Part shown: piece by piece, positions 11,678-21,611 of the stretch
How the letters are laid out: every line of letters begins with the position of its first letter
Numbering within the stretch: the first letter of the stretch is position 1
From: Trichosphaerium sp. ATCC 40318
Taxonomy: Eukaryota; Discosea; Flabellinia; Trichosidae
Direction of reading: 5' to 3'
DNA length: 64,000 bases
NCBI GenBank assembly: GCA_038496445.1
Contig: JALMLS010000143.1
Coordinates: forward strand, 372,001-436,000
Notes under the pieces: generated by a model
The model's input: the letters and a program-made list of their open reading frames with translations, nothing else
What the model was told of the DNA's origin: nothing
The model's database searches: none
Made by a program: the position numbers and the translations under genes

Positions 11678-12028
11678 ATGAAATACATTGCAGCTTATCT
11701 CTTGGCAGTGCTCGGTGGCAACGAAAAGCCAACCCCAGAAGACGTTATATCTATCCTTAAATCAGTAGAAGCAGATATTGACAGAGGAAAAGTCGAAGAT
11801 CTCTGCAAGACTTTGAATGCCAAAGATCTCGAACAAGTACTAGTGGAAGGCATGAAGAAGTTAACAATCTCCAGACCAACTGCTGTTAACACATCAGCTC
11901 CAACTGAAACTGAAAAGAATGACCCATGTAGAGTAGTATCTGGTGACGATTCTCAACACAGTGATGACACTGATTCAACGTTTGAAGGCGTAGATTTGTT
12001 TCCATGCAGTGATGACGAAGAATGGTAG
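11678..12028 (+). CDS. RPP2: P2-type acidic ribosomal stalk protein with atypical C-terminus
   Basis: Single exon, 116 residues. The N-terminal P1/P2 dimerisation domain is clear (MKYIAAYLLAVLGG, PTPEDVISILKSVEADID, LCKTLNAKDLEQVLVEGMKK). Stalk proteins recruit translational GTPases through a conserved C-terminal peptide, normally ending in a DDDMGFGLFD-like motif. Here the Ala-rich hinge is replaced by a Ser/Thr/Asp-rich stretch and the end is EGVDLFPCSDDEEW. Only the DLF triplet resembles the usual end. No downstream exon that would supply a canonical tail is evident. It may be a divergent paralogue rather than the main P2. CACGTGAC lies about 110 bases upstream. Confidence 0.8.
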   Translation: MKYIAAYLLAVLGGNEKPTPEDVISILKSVEADIDRGKVEDLCKTLNAKDLEQVLVEGMKKLTISRPTAVNTSAPTETEKNDPCRVVSGDDSQHSDDTDSTFEGVDLFPCSDDEEW

Positions 12029-12559
12029 AAAATGTAAATAAACACATTCTTTGTGTCACCTTTTGTTTTTTTGTTTTAATTGACGTTGCAACGTTAAGTT
12101 AATGTCGATATCTTTTCTACTAATGTTATCGTTTCTGGCACACTTTCTTGGGAGTGCTCAAGTGTGATTTAACATTACAGGCGGAAAAATGTAAACCCCG
12201 TGTACCGGTCACGTTTTTATGTGATAGTTTTTGACATTTCCAGTTTCCGTTTAGTAGTGGTCTCATCACACTGGTTTCCTTGCTTCGTTTGTCAAAGACT
12301 TATGAATAAATAACATTCTAATAGTCGTTATAAGATATATAAAGACTTTAATTGCTCTGTAGATGTCCCGTGATAGCGCAGGTACGAAACAAAGGTTGTC
12401 AATTGATACAGTTTTATGCATGTAGTTAACGGCGTACATGCTACTTTTGCGTTCTTCCAACTCTATTTATGTGCGTTCATCAACCGTGCTAAGGCAATGA
12501 CTCTGTATTGTTGACACCAATAAGTGTACGTTGGCTATTAACAAGGGTTTTTTATTTTT
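12029..12559. other. Intergenic, no supported gene
   Basis: Short open frames exist on both strands, but none shows domain-like composition, and no splice-joined frame was found. Confidence 0.4.
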
Positions 12560-12853
12560 CTACAAATTGGCTTGGCTCTTTTTTGTTATACCATCAGCGT
12601 GGCCTAGCGATCTTATTTCCATCTTTTTTACGTTAGCAATGCCGTGGCGAAATCGTTGTCCACCGACACGCTTATAATTATTATTCAACTTTTTGTAGTA
12701 GGCTCTCTCCGCTTTTGTAGTAACAGCAATAGAATGGCACTCATTGATGAGCTTTGTGAATCGTCTATTTGTGAAGCCAAATGCTGACCTGTGTCGGACT
12801 GTAAGTCTGAATAGGTTTGCTAAAACATCTAATGGTATATCTTCAGTGCTCAT
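12560..12853 (-). CDS. Small F-box-like protein
   Basis: 97 residues, ATG at 12853, single exon. The start (MSTEDIPLDVLANLFRLTVR, HRSAFGFTNRRFTKLI) has the F-box rhythm: a proline followed by Leu-x-x-Leu-Phe, then a hydrophobic/Cys-poor second helix. The rest is basic and unassigned. No LRR or other substrate-binding repeat follows. It could be an orphan F-box protein or a truncated relative of the F-box genes elsewhere in the window. Confidence 0.4.
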   Translation of the reverse strand: MSTEDIPLDVLANLFRLTVRHRSAFGFTNRRFTKLINECHSIAVTTKAERAYYKKLNNNYKRVGGQRFRHGIANVKKMEIRSLGHADGITKKSQANL

Positions 12854-13953
12854 GGACAGCGTTGGAAGGCACGGGGGTCTATTTGAAGTGTAAGCGAGAC
12901 ATTCATTGAACGATGGATAATAATTGCCCGTTACTCCTACACGCTTTTACATCAAAAAGGATGTGTTGTTTAGATAGGAAACTATCTAAAGAACACATCC
13001 ACATGTAGTTTGGCAGTCAAAACCAAACCACGTTGGCACAAATTCACTATTTCTCTGATTGCGTTTAGGAGAGCAAGAGAAGCCGTTACACGTTTCTTGA
13101 TTGTTTTAAGGAACACCCAGCAGGCGGTGTTATCCATAAGGCGTATGAACAGCATTTTAAAAAAAAGGCTAGAAGAACTAGTTAATCATTCTTACGGTTG
13201 CGTCTTTTCCTTTGGTAAGTTTGACGGTACGTTTTTGTAGCTTCTCATCTGGTCAGGTTAAATATTTAAAAACATCATCGTGGTATTCTATATCCACTGT
13301 GGGCAACTTTCAAAAAAAATTACAATATGACACAAAGGTGAAACAGGGTACATCTTTTATTAGTTGATGGGACGTTATTTTTGGTTCTGTATCAACATGT
13401 GAATATGTCGACGAATATTAAAAACCGGCATTCGGGTAAAAAGACATTGGCCGATACATTGTGTCCTTTCCTGTTGATGAGAAAGATGGGACTGTATGGT
13501 GCGCTCAGTTGTTATCACAGTAAGGAAATACAGAACAATACAATAATACATGACACAGGTAACAGTGCTGTAAAAACAGAGTACCACAAAGAAATTTGTT
13601 TATGTTTCTTTCTACTAGCAAATCTCTCCCTCTAAAAGGATCCAATCAGCACATTCATTAGTATATCCCTGTTGATTTAGTGAGGTAGATACACTTATCA
13701 CCGATCTGAATTAGAAAGTGTACAACCTGTACAGTTTACTCTTGCCCGAGGTATCAACATACCCAATTACTCACATTTTACAGGGACGAATACTAACAGA
13801 CTATATGATACATGTCAAACTTTGTGTTCAACTACAACTTTGCAGTCAGTTTGACGCGTTTGGTAAATCTTTGAACGTCTAGACAAACTCAAGAATACCG
13901 TAATGTCAAAATCTACTTTATTGTTGCTTGGAATGTATGTTGTCACGACAGGT
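12854..13953. other. Intergenic, about 1.1 kb, no supported gene
   Basis: Frames at 13010-13240 (+) and 13375-13635 (both strands) lack ATG starts, domain features or splice continuity. The first could be an isolated exon (it ends before a GTAAGT at about 13215), but nothing joins to it. Confidence 0.35.
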
Positions 13954-14307
13954 TTAGTTAGGACATATTGGTCTTTGGTTACCAGTAGATTCGCACCAAT
14001 GTGGTAAAAGAATACAAATATCACGAGGACAGTGGTAACCTCTCTTAGAATCAGTCTTCATACATGATCTTCCACACTGTATTTTTGCTGCATTACAATT
14101 TCGGTGCGTTCTCTTGGCGTTACAATCTTCTAATATTGCGTCACATCCACGGAGGCACGTGATAACTTTATCTTCTTCCTAAGGGTATCCATTAGCGCTG
14201 TATTGTGCATACAAACTGTAAATTATTCGATAGCGTACCGATGAAGCATTACAGAAAGCGAGAATGATAACAGCCAATGAAATTAGAAGCAGAGATGTGG
14301 TTGACAT
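13954..14307 (-). CDS. Small secreted cysteine-rich protein
   Basis: Two exons, 14307-14239 and 14178-13954, joined through a GTACGC...TTAG intron, give 97 residues. Residues 1-23 are a classic signal peptide (MSTTSLLLISLAVIILAFCN, then ASS). The mature 74 residues hold ten Cys in the order C-x3-C-x6-C-x8-C-x6-C-x3-C-x10-C-x4-C-x6-C-x9-C, including paired CLRGC and CGRSC motifs. This suggests a disulfide-bonded helical hairpin. No family was recognised. Its size and cysteine pattern resemble extracellular effector, defence or signalling peptides in general, but no function can be assigned. Confidence 0.72.
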
Positions 14308-14906
14308 GTTGTTTGCGTTGTATTGTAAAAGTATCAATACTGCGAGTGAATCACAAAGCGCTAGTTAGTGGAAACTCGTCAGTTTTTTGTTAAATCTCGA
14401 GAAAAAAACGACTCTATTGGGGGATACTGTTTGAACCTTATGTACTCGCTTTATTTGTGTATATTGTTTTGACTTGGTTGTTGTCAAACGTGACCCGATA
14501 GCAAAGTTTCTAATTATTGGGTACCAGCAATTACAAGTGTCCTTTTGATTAATGTCTTAATTCATATTCAAAACGAATGGTTGGGTAGTTTGTGAAAAGG
14601 GTCAGGAAATTGTTTTTCTGGTCAAACCCAAGAAATGTTTGTCGATCCATTTTGTGAACTCTTGTCTTGAAAATCGTAAAATCTCAGCACAGACAAACTG
14701 CAACAAACTTTGAATGTTTTATCTTATTATATTTTTATTGCCAGGCGGAGAATTAAATAACAAAGTAACAAAACTAGCGAACGTATTTTTGCTCGAAAAG
14801 CACGTGCTTTGGCGCGCTATTTTATTGATATCTTGTTATAATACAAATAGTGTCAAATGATAAACAATACAAAGAATTCCATCAACAAGGATCGAAAATA
14901 AAAAAA
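14308..14906. other. Intergenic region with CACGTG palindrome
   Basis: No gene is supported. A perfect 14-base palindrome, AAAGCACGTGCTTT, lies at 14797-14810, upstream of the secreted Cys-rich gene and past the 3' end of the RhoGEF. Confidence 0.4.
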
Positions 14907-17141
14907 TCACTTTTGCGCAACTTTGTTGTCATGACTGGTTGACGCAGGTGCTGTGTTTGTTTTTTCTTCTTCTTGTGGTTGTTCTTTTTCAATTTCTCCT
15001 TTTGTTTTAATTTTTTTCTTTCGCTTTTTTTTGGCTCTGGGTTTCTTTGGTATCATCAAACCACGTGTCATTTTTATCTTTTGAACCTGTTCTAACACTT
15101 TACCTATACCTTGGTACCAACTCAATTTATCACTTTGAGATAGAGTCTTAAATGTCCAAGACCTAAAGAGGAGCGTGTTATTTTTGCGTTAGAACAACTT
15201 TTCGCCTGCTCAAACGATTTATTCTGTTGGAAGAAATATAACGTTCTTAGTGGCTATTATAGTGCACTGATGTCATATATATTTGTACTCAGCCAAGGGC
15301 TCATCCATGAAATACAGACAATCAAGCATTTGGCACTTTAAAAAAAAATTCGTTCTCGTGTGGACGTACTTTCGTGCGTATGCCTCAGGATTGACAAGTG
15401 TCAAGTTAACATCATCTACAAATGGTGTACGGACATATTGATCAAGTAGTAGATTGGCCATCTTACCATAACGAAGAGTTCCAGCAAAAAACTTTTGCTT
15501 TGTTCTTACTTGCTTTGGTGTTAAAATTAGCAGTCTTGCATCAGCTGTTTCTGTGTTGTAAAACAGATACGCCTGCTTTGTATTACCATCAAGCTCTACA
15601 AGACCTTCCTTTATAATAACCTAGAAAATAGGAGTGAGCACTTCAAAAAAAAAGAAGATAAACGAAGAGTTCTGAAAACATACGTCAGTTTTCTCAAATT
15701 GCCATGCTGGTGTTTGTCTTGTTTTGCTCCTATTCATTCTATAGTTTACATCTCTTTTGGCTTCTTCTTGTTCATGTATGCCTCTCATTTTATCAACATG
15801 AAGAGCTACACGTGTAATCTAACATCTATAAATAGGTGCAAAGGGTTAAAGTGAAACAATACCCCTGCTATAGCTTTCGTGATGTTTCCCTTGTCAGGAT
15901 GAGTATCCCAAGTGGAAGCAAGTAAATCTAAGCTCTTGTTAATGATCATTGACTGTCTATTTCTGATAGAAGCTACCTGTAAAGAAGAGCTTGTACTATC
16001 AAAAGTGTGAGAAGGTTGACTGTGGACAAAAAATATTACAAACTGGTTACCTTCATTAGCCTCTGGAACGGCATTGGAAGCAACAAATCTAATGATACAT
16101 TAATATCAGTTGTTTCTGCTGCCTTTTTACGTTGTTCCTTTGTGATTGTTAGATTATATTATAATAGTAACGTATTACCTCTAAGAACTTTACAACAGAT
16201 TGTCTCTTTTTACATTCCACGAGCATTTTGTTTGACTTAGACGCATTGTTGACGTATGTGGAATAAGCTTTGAAGTACTCCATCTTAACAAAGATTAGAA
16301 GATTAAAAAGCGTATAGCTTAGAGAAAGATTTGTTCTATTTTGCAGGTGCAAGAACGTTTTGATGCAATTGCATTTTGATTTTTTTTCAAGGTTGCAAGG
16401 CACTTTTCGCTATGTTATTGTAGCGTTCTCCTTAAAGATACCAGCAATATAATTATACAAACAACGTACTATATGAACAAATAGATCAGCAAGCTTTTGA
16501 TTTGGATGCCATTCATCTATCCTCTGTTTTACGCCAACAAATAGTGTACGTTGAAAATGCAAAATAGTAGTTACATCTCCAAAAATCGTGTTTATTGCTT
16601 CTTCACTAACTAATTTCTTCTTCTTTAACTCTTTTAAGTAAAACTACTCTCATATTAATAACACCTCAGTCAAAAAATAAAAAACACGTGATTAGAAAGT
16701 TGTCCAAAAATTCTCGACACGTACTATAACTATAACATCAAGAGCATTTAAATAAGTCTGTTCCTTCTTATAGAAGTCTTGTACAATCAAAAAACGCTTT
16801 CTGTTTGACTTTCCTAATAAAGCGTTTAGTGAAACAAAAATTTCCAAAAATGTCGCTATGTCGACACGTACTCATCTGAGACAGCGTTTTTAAAGCATTA
16901 TATCTTCTAAAAAGTGACTGCAACGTTTCTACTTTACGTTTATCAGCGTATTTTAATGCTATGGCCTGTATCGGGTTGGTTTGGTTTATTAAGTTAATTA
17001 TACCTTGTTTGATACTTCTCGCTCTCCAAACATCGAGAATATCATACTGAATATTGAGCCACGCTGTTTTTCTTCCGTATTACTATCATTTACATCCTGG
17101 TTGTTCTCTATCGCGGTTTTGGGCGCGTTAGGAGCAGACAT
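14907..17141 (-). CDS. Dbl-family RhoGEF (DH-PH)
   Basis: It starts at ATG 17141 (MSAPNAPKTAIENNQ) and runs through about ten exons. The DH domain is visible as KRFLIVQDFYKKEQTYLNAL, then VSEEAINTIFGDVTTILHFQ, IDEWHPNQKLADLFVHI, MEYFKAYSTYVNNASKSNKM and LDLLLPMPFQRLMK. These correspond to the conserved DH helices and the QR motif preceding the last conserved region. A PH domain follows: VIIKEGLVELDGNTKQAYLF, then SWTFKTLSQSDKLSWYQGI with the diagnostic C-terminal Trp helix. The protein ends in a Lys-rich tail (KKPRAKKKRKKKIKTK). It would load GTP onto a Rho-family GTPase at membranes and so control actin. Small exons around 15130-15270 and 16640-16700 are approximate. Confidence 0.78.
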
Positions 17142-17451
17142 GGTGATTTTAGACGTGGTTGAATAACATGTCGCCAGCAAGTCCTTTGCAACTTTTTCTC
17201 CGACTATTTGACGTAAGGCGTGTGTTGCAAACGAGTAAAATAACGCTGACCGTCATTGAAAAAAAATACGTCAGAATCGCGCATTGATTACTGTTTAGTA
17301 AACAAACACAGCCACTACAACGGCGCACACGTATACAGCCTAAGCAGCGTTGTAGAGGATAAACAACGAACTTAACGCCGGAATTCGCTACTCGTGCGTA
17401 AAACGTACTGAACATCACCAAAACTCTTTAACTACTGTATTATGACTTTAT

Positions 17452-19631
17452 TTACACCTCCCCATGAATGCGCTTTTTTTCGTGATCTAGCATCTGAGAC
17501 ACTATCTGATTCATCCCTAAATCCTTTGCTTTCTGCCATATAACCTGAAAGTGAGGATTATTTTGTTTACAGGCTTCAAAATGCTTTTTATGTTCTTTTT
17601 GCTTTGCAAGTGGTAAAGGTGCAGCCAATTGCTCTCTTAGTAACGCTGATGCAGCAAAAAGTAATGTTGCACTTGATGGCCTATGAAAGTATAAGTAATC
17701 GTTGAAGATCACGTTTTTGAATTAAATAATCACGTGACAGTCAATCTAACTGAAGAAAATAATAAAAAAAAACACAGAAAAAGTAAGCGTACAATTTTTC
17801 AATTGTATGAAGAGTAGCCATGCCTTCCATGGCTTCTGCTAAACCAAGTTTATCACCAACTTGTTGGTACATTGATAAACTTCTGTAGTGCAAGAATCTA
17901 GCCTCTACAAGCTTTCCCAGCTTACAAGCTACAATACCAAGGCAAGAATTGGTTGAGGCAAGGCCCCACACATCTTTTAACATATTACGAAGTGTTGCTG
18001 CTTCTTTATAGTATGCTTGTGCTTTGACGTAGTCCTCTCTTATCAAAGTTAATACAAGCATATTTTAGAGGAGGCACAAAGGTTTGTTTTGCGTACTTTA
18101 GCCAAAGGTATACATTGCCAAGATTATTCAAAGAGCTTGCTATGCCAATTTTGTCTTTGATCTCTTTCCGAATTTTGAGTGCTTCTTCATGAGCTTTTAA
18201 AGCGTTTTCTGTATTCATCTGTGCAAAAACGAGCAAGTTAGATTTAGAGCCACTCAACATCATTAAAAACGTGCTTGTAAAAATGCAACAACTCCAAGAT
18301 TATTCAAACTCAGAGCTTCACCTAATTTATCACCCAACTTTTGATAAGTTTCAACAGCTTCTTTGTGGTTTGCTGTTGCCGTTGTAAAGTCGCCTATAGT
18401 AGTTATATAAATGAAAAAAAGAATCGTCTATATCATCTATACCTTGTTCTCTCGCTACAGAACCAAGAACATTCAAAATACCTAAACAATAATCAATTTT
18501 GTACTTTTCTCAAAGTTTGACAAGTGCGAACCTGCAACACTTTTGACATCACCGAGTTCTTTAGATATCTCACTGCTCTTTGTATACAAAAACTTTGTAA
18601 GAGCATAATTGCCTTGGGAATAAGCTAATGCTCCAGCACCCATATATCCTTTGACACGTGCAACAGAGATATCTTTTAGTTCTTGTTTCTAGAACATGGT
18701 CAAAAAATTATAGTTACATTGTCTTGTAAATACCATTGTTGGTGCTATCTGTAGTGTATTTGTTATATCCAAAAGCGCTTTAGTCCATCCCCATCCCTTT
18801 TGAGAAGAACATTAATTAAGACAAAACAGAACGTCACCTTCCCAAAAATTTACTGAAAGTTTTTCCCTTAAAAATCTTCAACGTGCCTCTTTGGAGTACC
18901 CTCTAATCCACCAGAATCTTGATATTGCACCAGCGATATGAAGTCCATAGCAAGCTACAAGTAATTTTAGAGTTAATACCTACAACTCGATGAAATGTTT
19001 GTTACCTATCTGTATTTGTTCCTTTAAAGTCAGTGCTTCCTTTGCGCTCAAGCATGACATACAAAATTCAAGTGCAAGGCGTATATTACTGTGATTTGTT
19101 TCAATACTATCCAGCTCTGCCTGTTGGTCGGCTCCTTTTGTACGAAGTGTTACATGTATGTGTGAAAAACAGGACTCAAAGTACCTTTCAATTTCGGTTC
19201 AGCAGCGCTACACATTGAAAAATAGTAATGTAAATGGCGTAATTGGCCCTGGTGCATAGCCCTTGATGTAATTTAGAGATAAATACGCTGAATGTAACGT
19301 GCTTTTTATCGATTCCGTCAAGTGGAATTTCACGTCTACTGGGGCATATATTATAGTAGCGCGACGCATCACGAGGACCGTTTGGAGAAACTGGTTGTTT
19401 TACAACCAAACACAACGCTTCAAGCTTATCAACGCTGTCATCTATCTGTAGCGACGTGAATGAGTTTGTGATGTAATAATTATTTGTAACACATACTTTG
19501 CGCCCCAAAATCTGATTCGCTGCCTCTACGGTCCAGTTACCATAGGCAAATAACACTTTTATTGATTTCAACAGCTTTAATTCTTCTGGTTGTATTCTTT
19601 GCCAACGCCAATCACGTTCTACATTTGCCAT
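17452..19631 (-). CDS. TPR protein resembling the C-terminal half of bacterial AfsR/LuxR-type regulators
   Basis: About ten exons join in frame from ATG 19631. The order matches bacterial NB-ARC/TPR regulators: a post-NTPase winged-helix-like start (RIQPEELKLLKSIKVLFAYG, then NWTVEAANQILG and DKLEALCLVVKQPV). Next come ELDSIETNHSNIRLALEFC and AISRFWWIRGYSKE, then at least four TPRs (LGEALSLNNLGVVAFLQ, IGIASSLNNLGNVYLWL, WGLASTNSCLGIVACKLG, LGLAEAMEGMATLHTIE). The terminal block is LFAASALLREQLAAPLPLAK. The P-loop NTPase that normally precedes these parts is absent. Two introns require GC donors (GCACGTTGAA near 18895, GCACGTTTTT near 18270). Likely an ancient transfer from bacteria with introns gained since. 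Function unknown; probably a protein-interaction scaffold. Confidence 0.72.
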
Positions 19632-19867
19632 TTTTACTTTCGAAGCGGTACGCCAGAACCAACGCTATTTTGCGAAGCGACCGCATTTGGCAGTCAAACT
19701 TTTTGTTCATCAAATTCTATTTTAGTTTGTTACATAATTCATTTCCAGCTAGCTATACGCTGCTGTAAATTTATACCCACATACCTAAGGCTGTATTGTT
19801 TAAAAACAAGGCAGCTTTATCATCTTCACTAAAAAACACGCCGTAAACACAACATACATCATTAATC

Positions 19868-20759
19868 ATGTCCAACAAGCCGCATGATAAGTACAGGTAG
19901 ACGATTGCAGAATGAAACCCCTTAAAACCATTTAACATGCACTAGATACAAACTAGTCATAGTGGGTGGCGGTGGCGTCGGAAAGTCAGCTCTAAGGTAC
20001 ATCTTTTTTCGGTTTTACCAACTCCAAACCCTTATCATGCTTAGTATACAGTTTTGTCACTGGTGCGTACCGCAAATAGTTACGACATAATACTTCTAAC
20101 AAACTAGGCAATTCAGCGACGAGTATGACCCAACGATAGGTACAGCTCGGTTGCAACAAATATATTTAACCACATTTAGAGGACAATTACGAAAAGCAAG
20201 TCACAATTGATGGTGAACCGGCAATGTTGGATATTGTTGACACAGCAGGTACTGCTCACAGTCACTTGGTGTGCCGCTAGTTGACACTTTCAAAAAAGGA
20301 CAGGAAGAATTCTCCACTTTAAGGCATCACTACTTGCAACAATCCGAAGGAATACTAATGGTGTATTCTATAACCGCCATGGAGTCTCTTAGAGAACTAG
20401 ATCAGTTTATAACACTAGTACAAAGAGTAAGAGATGTGGAATCTCTTTTAACAATTCCAATTGTAGTAGTTGGTAACAAGGGAGACTTAGAACCTGATAG
20501 AAAGGTAAAAATCATAGCTGGAAGGAAAGCATTTAGGTTGACTTTCTTGTAGGTTAGCAAGGAAGCAGGTAGGGAGTTCGCTGAGGGTATTGGCGCGAAT
20601 TTCTTTGAAACTAGTGCCAAGGAGAGATCAAATGTAGATGAGTGTTTTCATCAGCTAGTACGTAGAGTGCGTATATCAAGAAATGGAGGCACAGATAAAA
20701 AGAAAAAGCTCTCGTTTTTTGAAAAGACAAAAGAGATGAAGAGTTGTATTGTATTATAA
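19868..20759 (+). CDS. Ras-family small GTPase
   Basis: Six exons (19868-19896, 19946-19996, 20108-20139, 20180-20248, 20299-20504, 20553-20759) join in frame. The P-loop is GGGGVGKSA, the effector region DEYDPTIEDNYEK, switch II DTAGQEEFSTLR, the base-recognition motif GNKGDL (usual NKCD/NKxD) and the G5 motif ETSAK. The C-terminus is basic and ends CIVL, a CAAX box whose final Leu predicts geranylgeranylation. It would act as a membrane-anchored molecular switch, with the RasGEF at 35595-37521 a possible activator. Its start lies 236 bases from that of the divergent TPR gene. Confidence 0.93.
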
Positions 20760-21611
20760 TCCTGCGCGATAAGCTGTAAACCACATCATAAATTGTTTTT
20801 TAAAACTTTGGTTAATTTCCATCCTTACGCGTATATGAACTCGAAAAGTACGACCAGTGCCCAAAAAACCTCAAGGTTGAGCGTTGTTCCAAGTTTCTTT
20901 GTTACATCACCTTTTTTCTTAAAATCACCTCAAGAATACTATGTTTTAGTTGTAACAACAAAACTGAGGATTACAGCCTATAAAGTTATGTCGGGCAAAA
21001 GTCATTTGAAAGTTTTTGTCTACAACGCCTTGCGCAAAAATACGCAACTACGTGAGCACAACGCGAGATAAGTACGCACATTTACTATTGGCTAGTCAAT
21101 GATAGTTACCTCACTGGTTTTCTCAGCGTAGCCGAAGCACCTTATTTGTAAATATTTCGTGGTTTCGCGCAAAGCCCTCTAGTTAGACCCGACATTTACG
21201 ACGTGAATACATAAACGGGTTTTGCGGAAAAAACAAGCATTTATTTTGTTTAATACCATAAAAGACGTCGTAAAACGGTGGGTTGTTGCCCAAGCCGGGC
21301 AAGGTACATTAGAACTCCCATAAATCTGGTGTACATCGTTTGGTGTACAACATGGTGTGGATTAGACAAAGAACAAACCAATTTCTTTGTTTACCACCCT
21401 AAATTATATTACACATTACGGAGTAAACCACGCGCTTTTCAAAATTATTTAGCAACGCTATTGGGGAAATTTCGATTGATTTCTGCAACGAGTTTCCAAC
21501 GCCTTGGCGTGGTGCTACGATTGCGAAATAATAGTTTTCTCGCGTGTTTAGCCTATTACAAATCTCTTACGTTTGTAGGACCAACACGCAAAACAATTGT
21601 CGAAATACTTT
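20760..21611. other. Intergenic, about 850 bp, no supported gene
   Basis: Several short frames on both strands lack domains and splice continuity. I see no clear regulatory element. Confidence 0.4.

Noticed and set aside
13010-13240. Open frame on the plus strand in the 12.9-13.9 kb gap
   Set aside because: No ATG start, no domain, and no exon joins to it.
17149-17421. Minus-strand open frame with Cys-rich look, overlapping the RhoGEF start
   Set aside because: It overlaps the RhoGEF first exon in another frame and shows no splice continuity; treated as a shadow.
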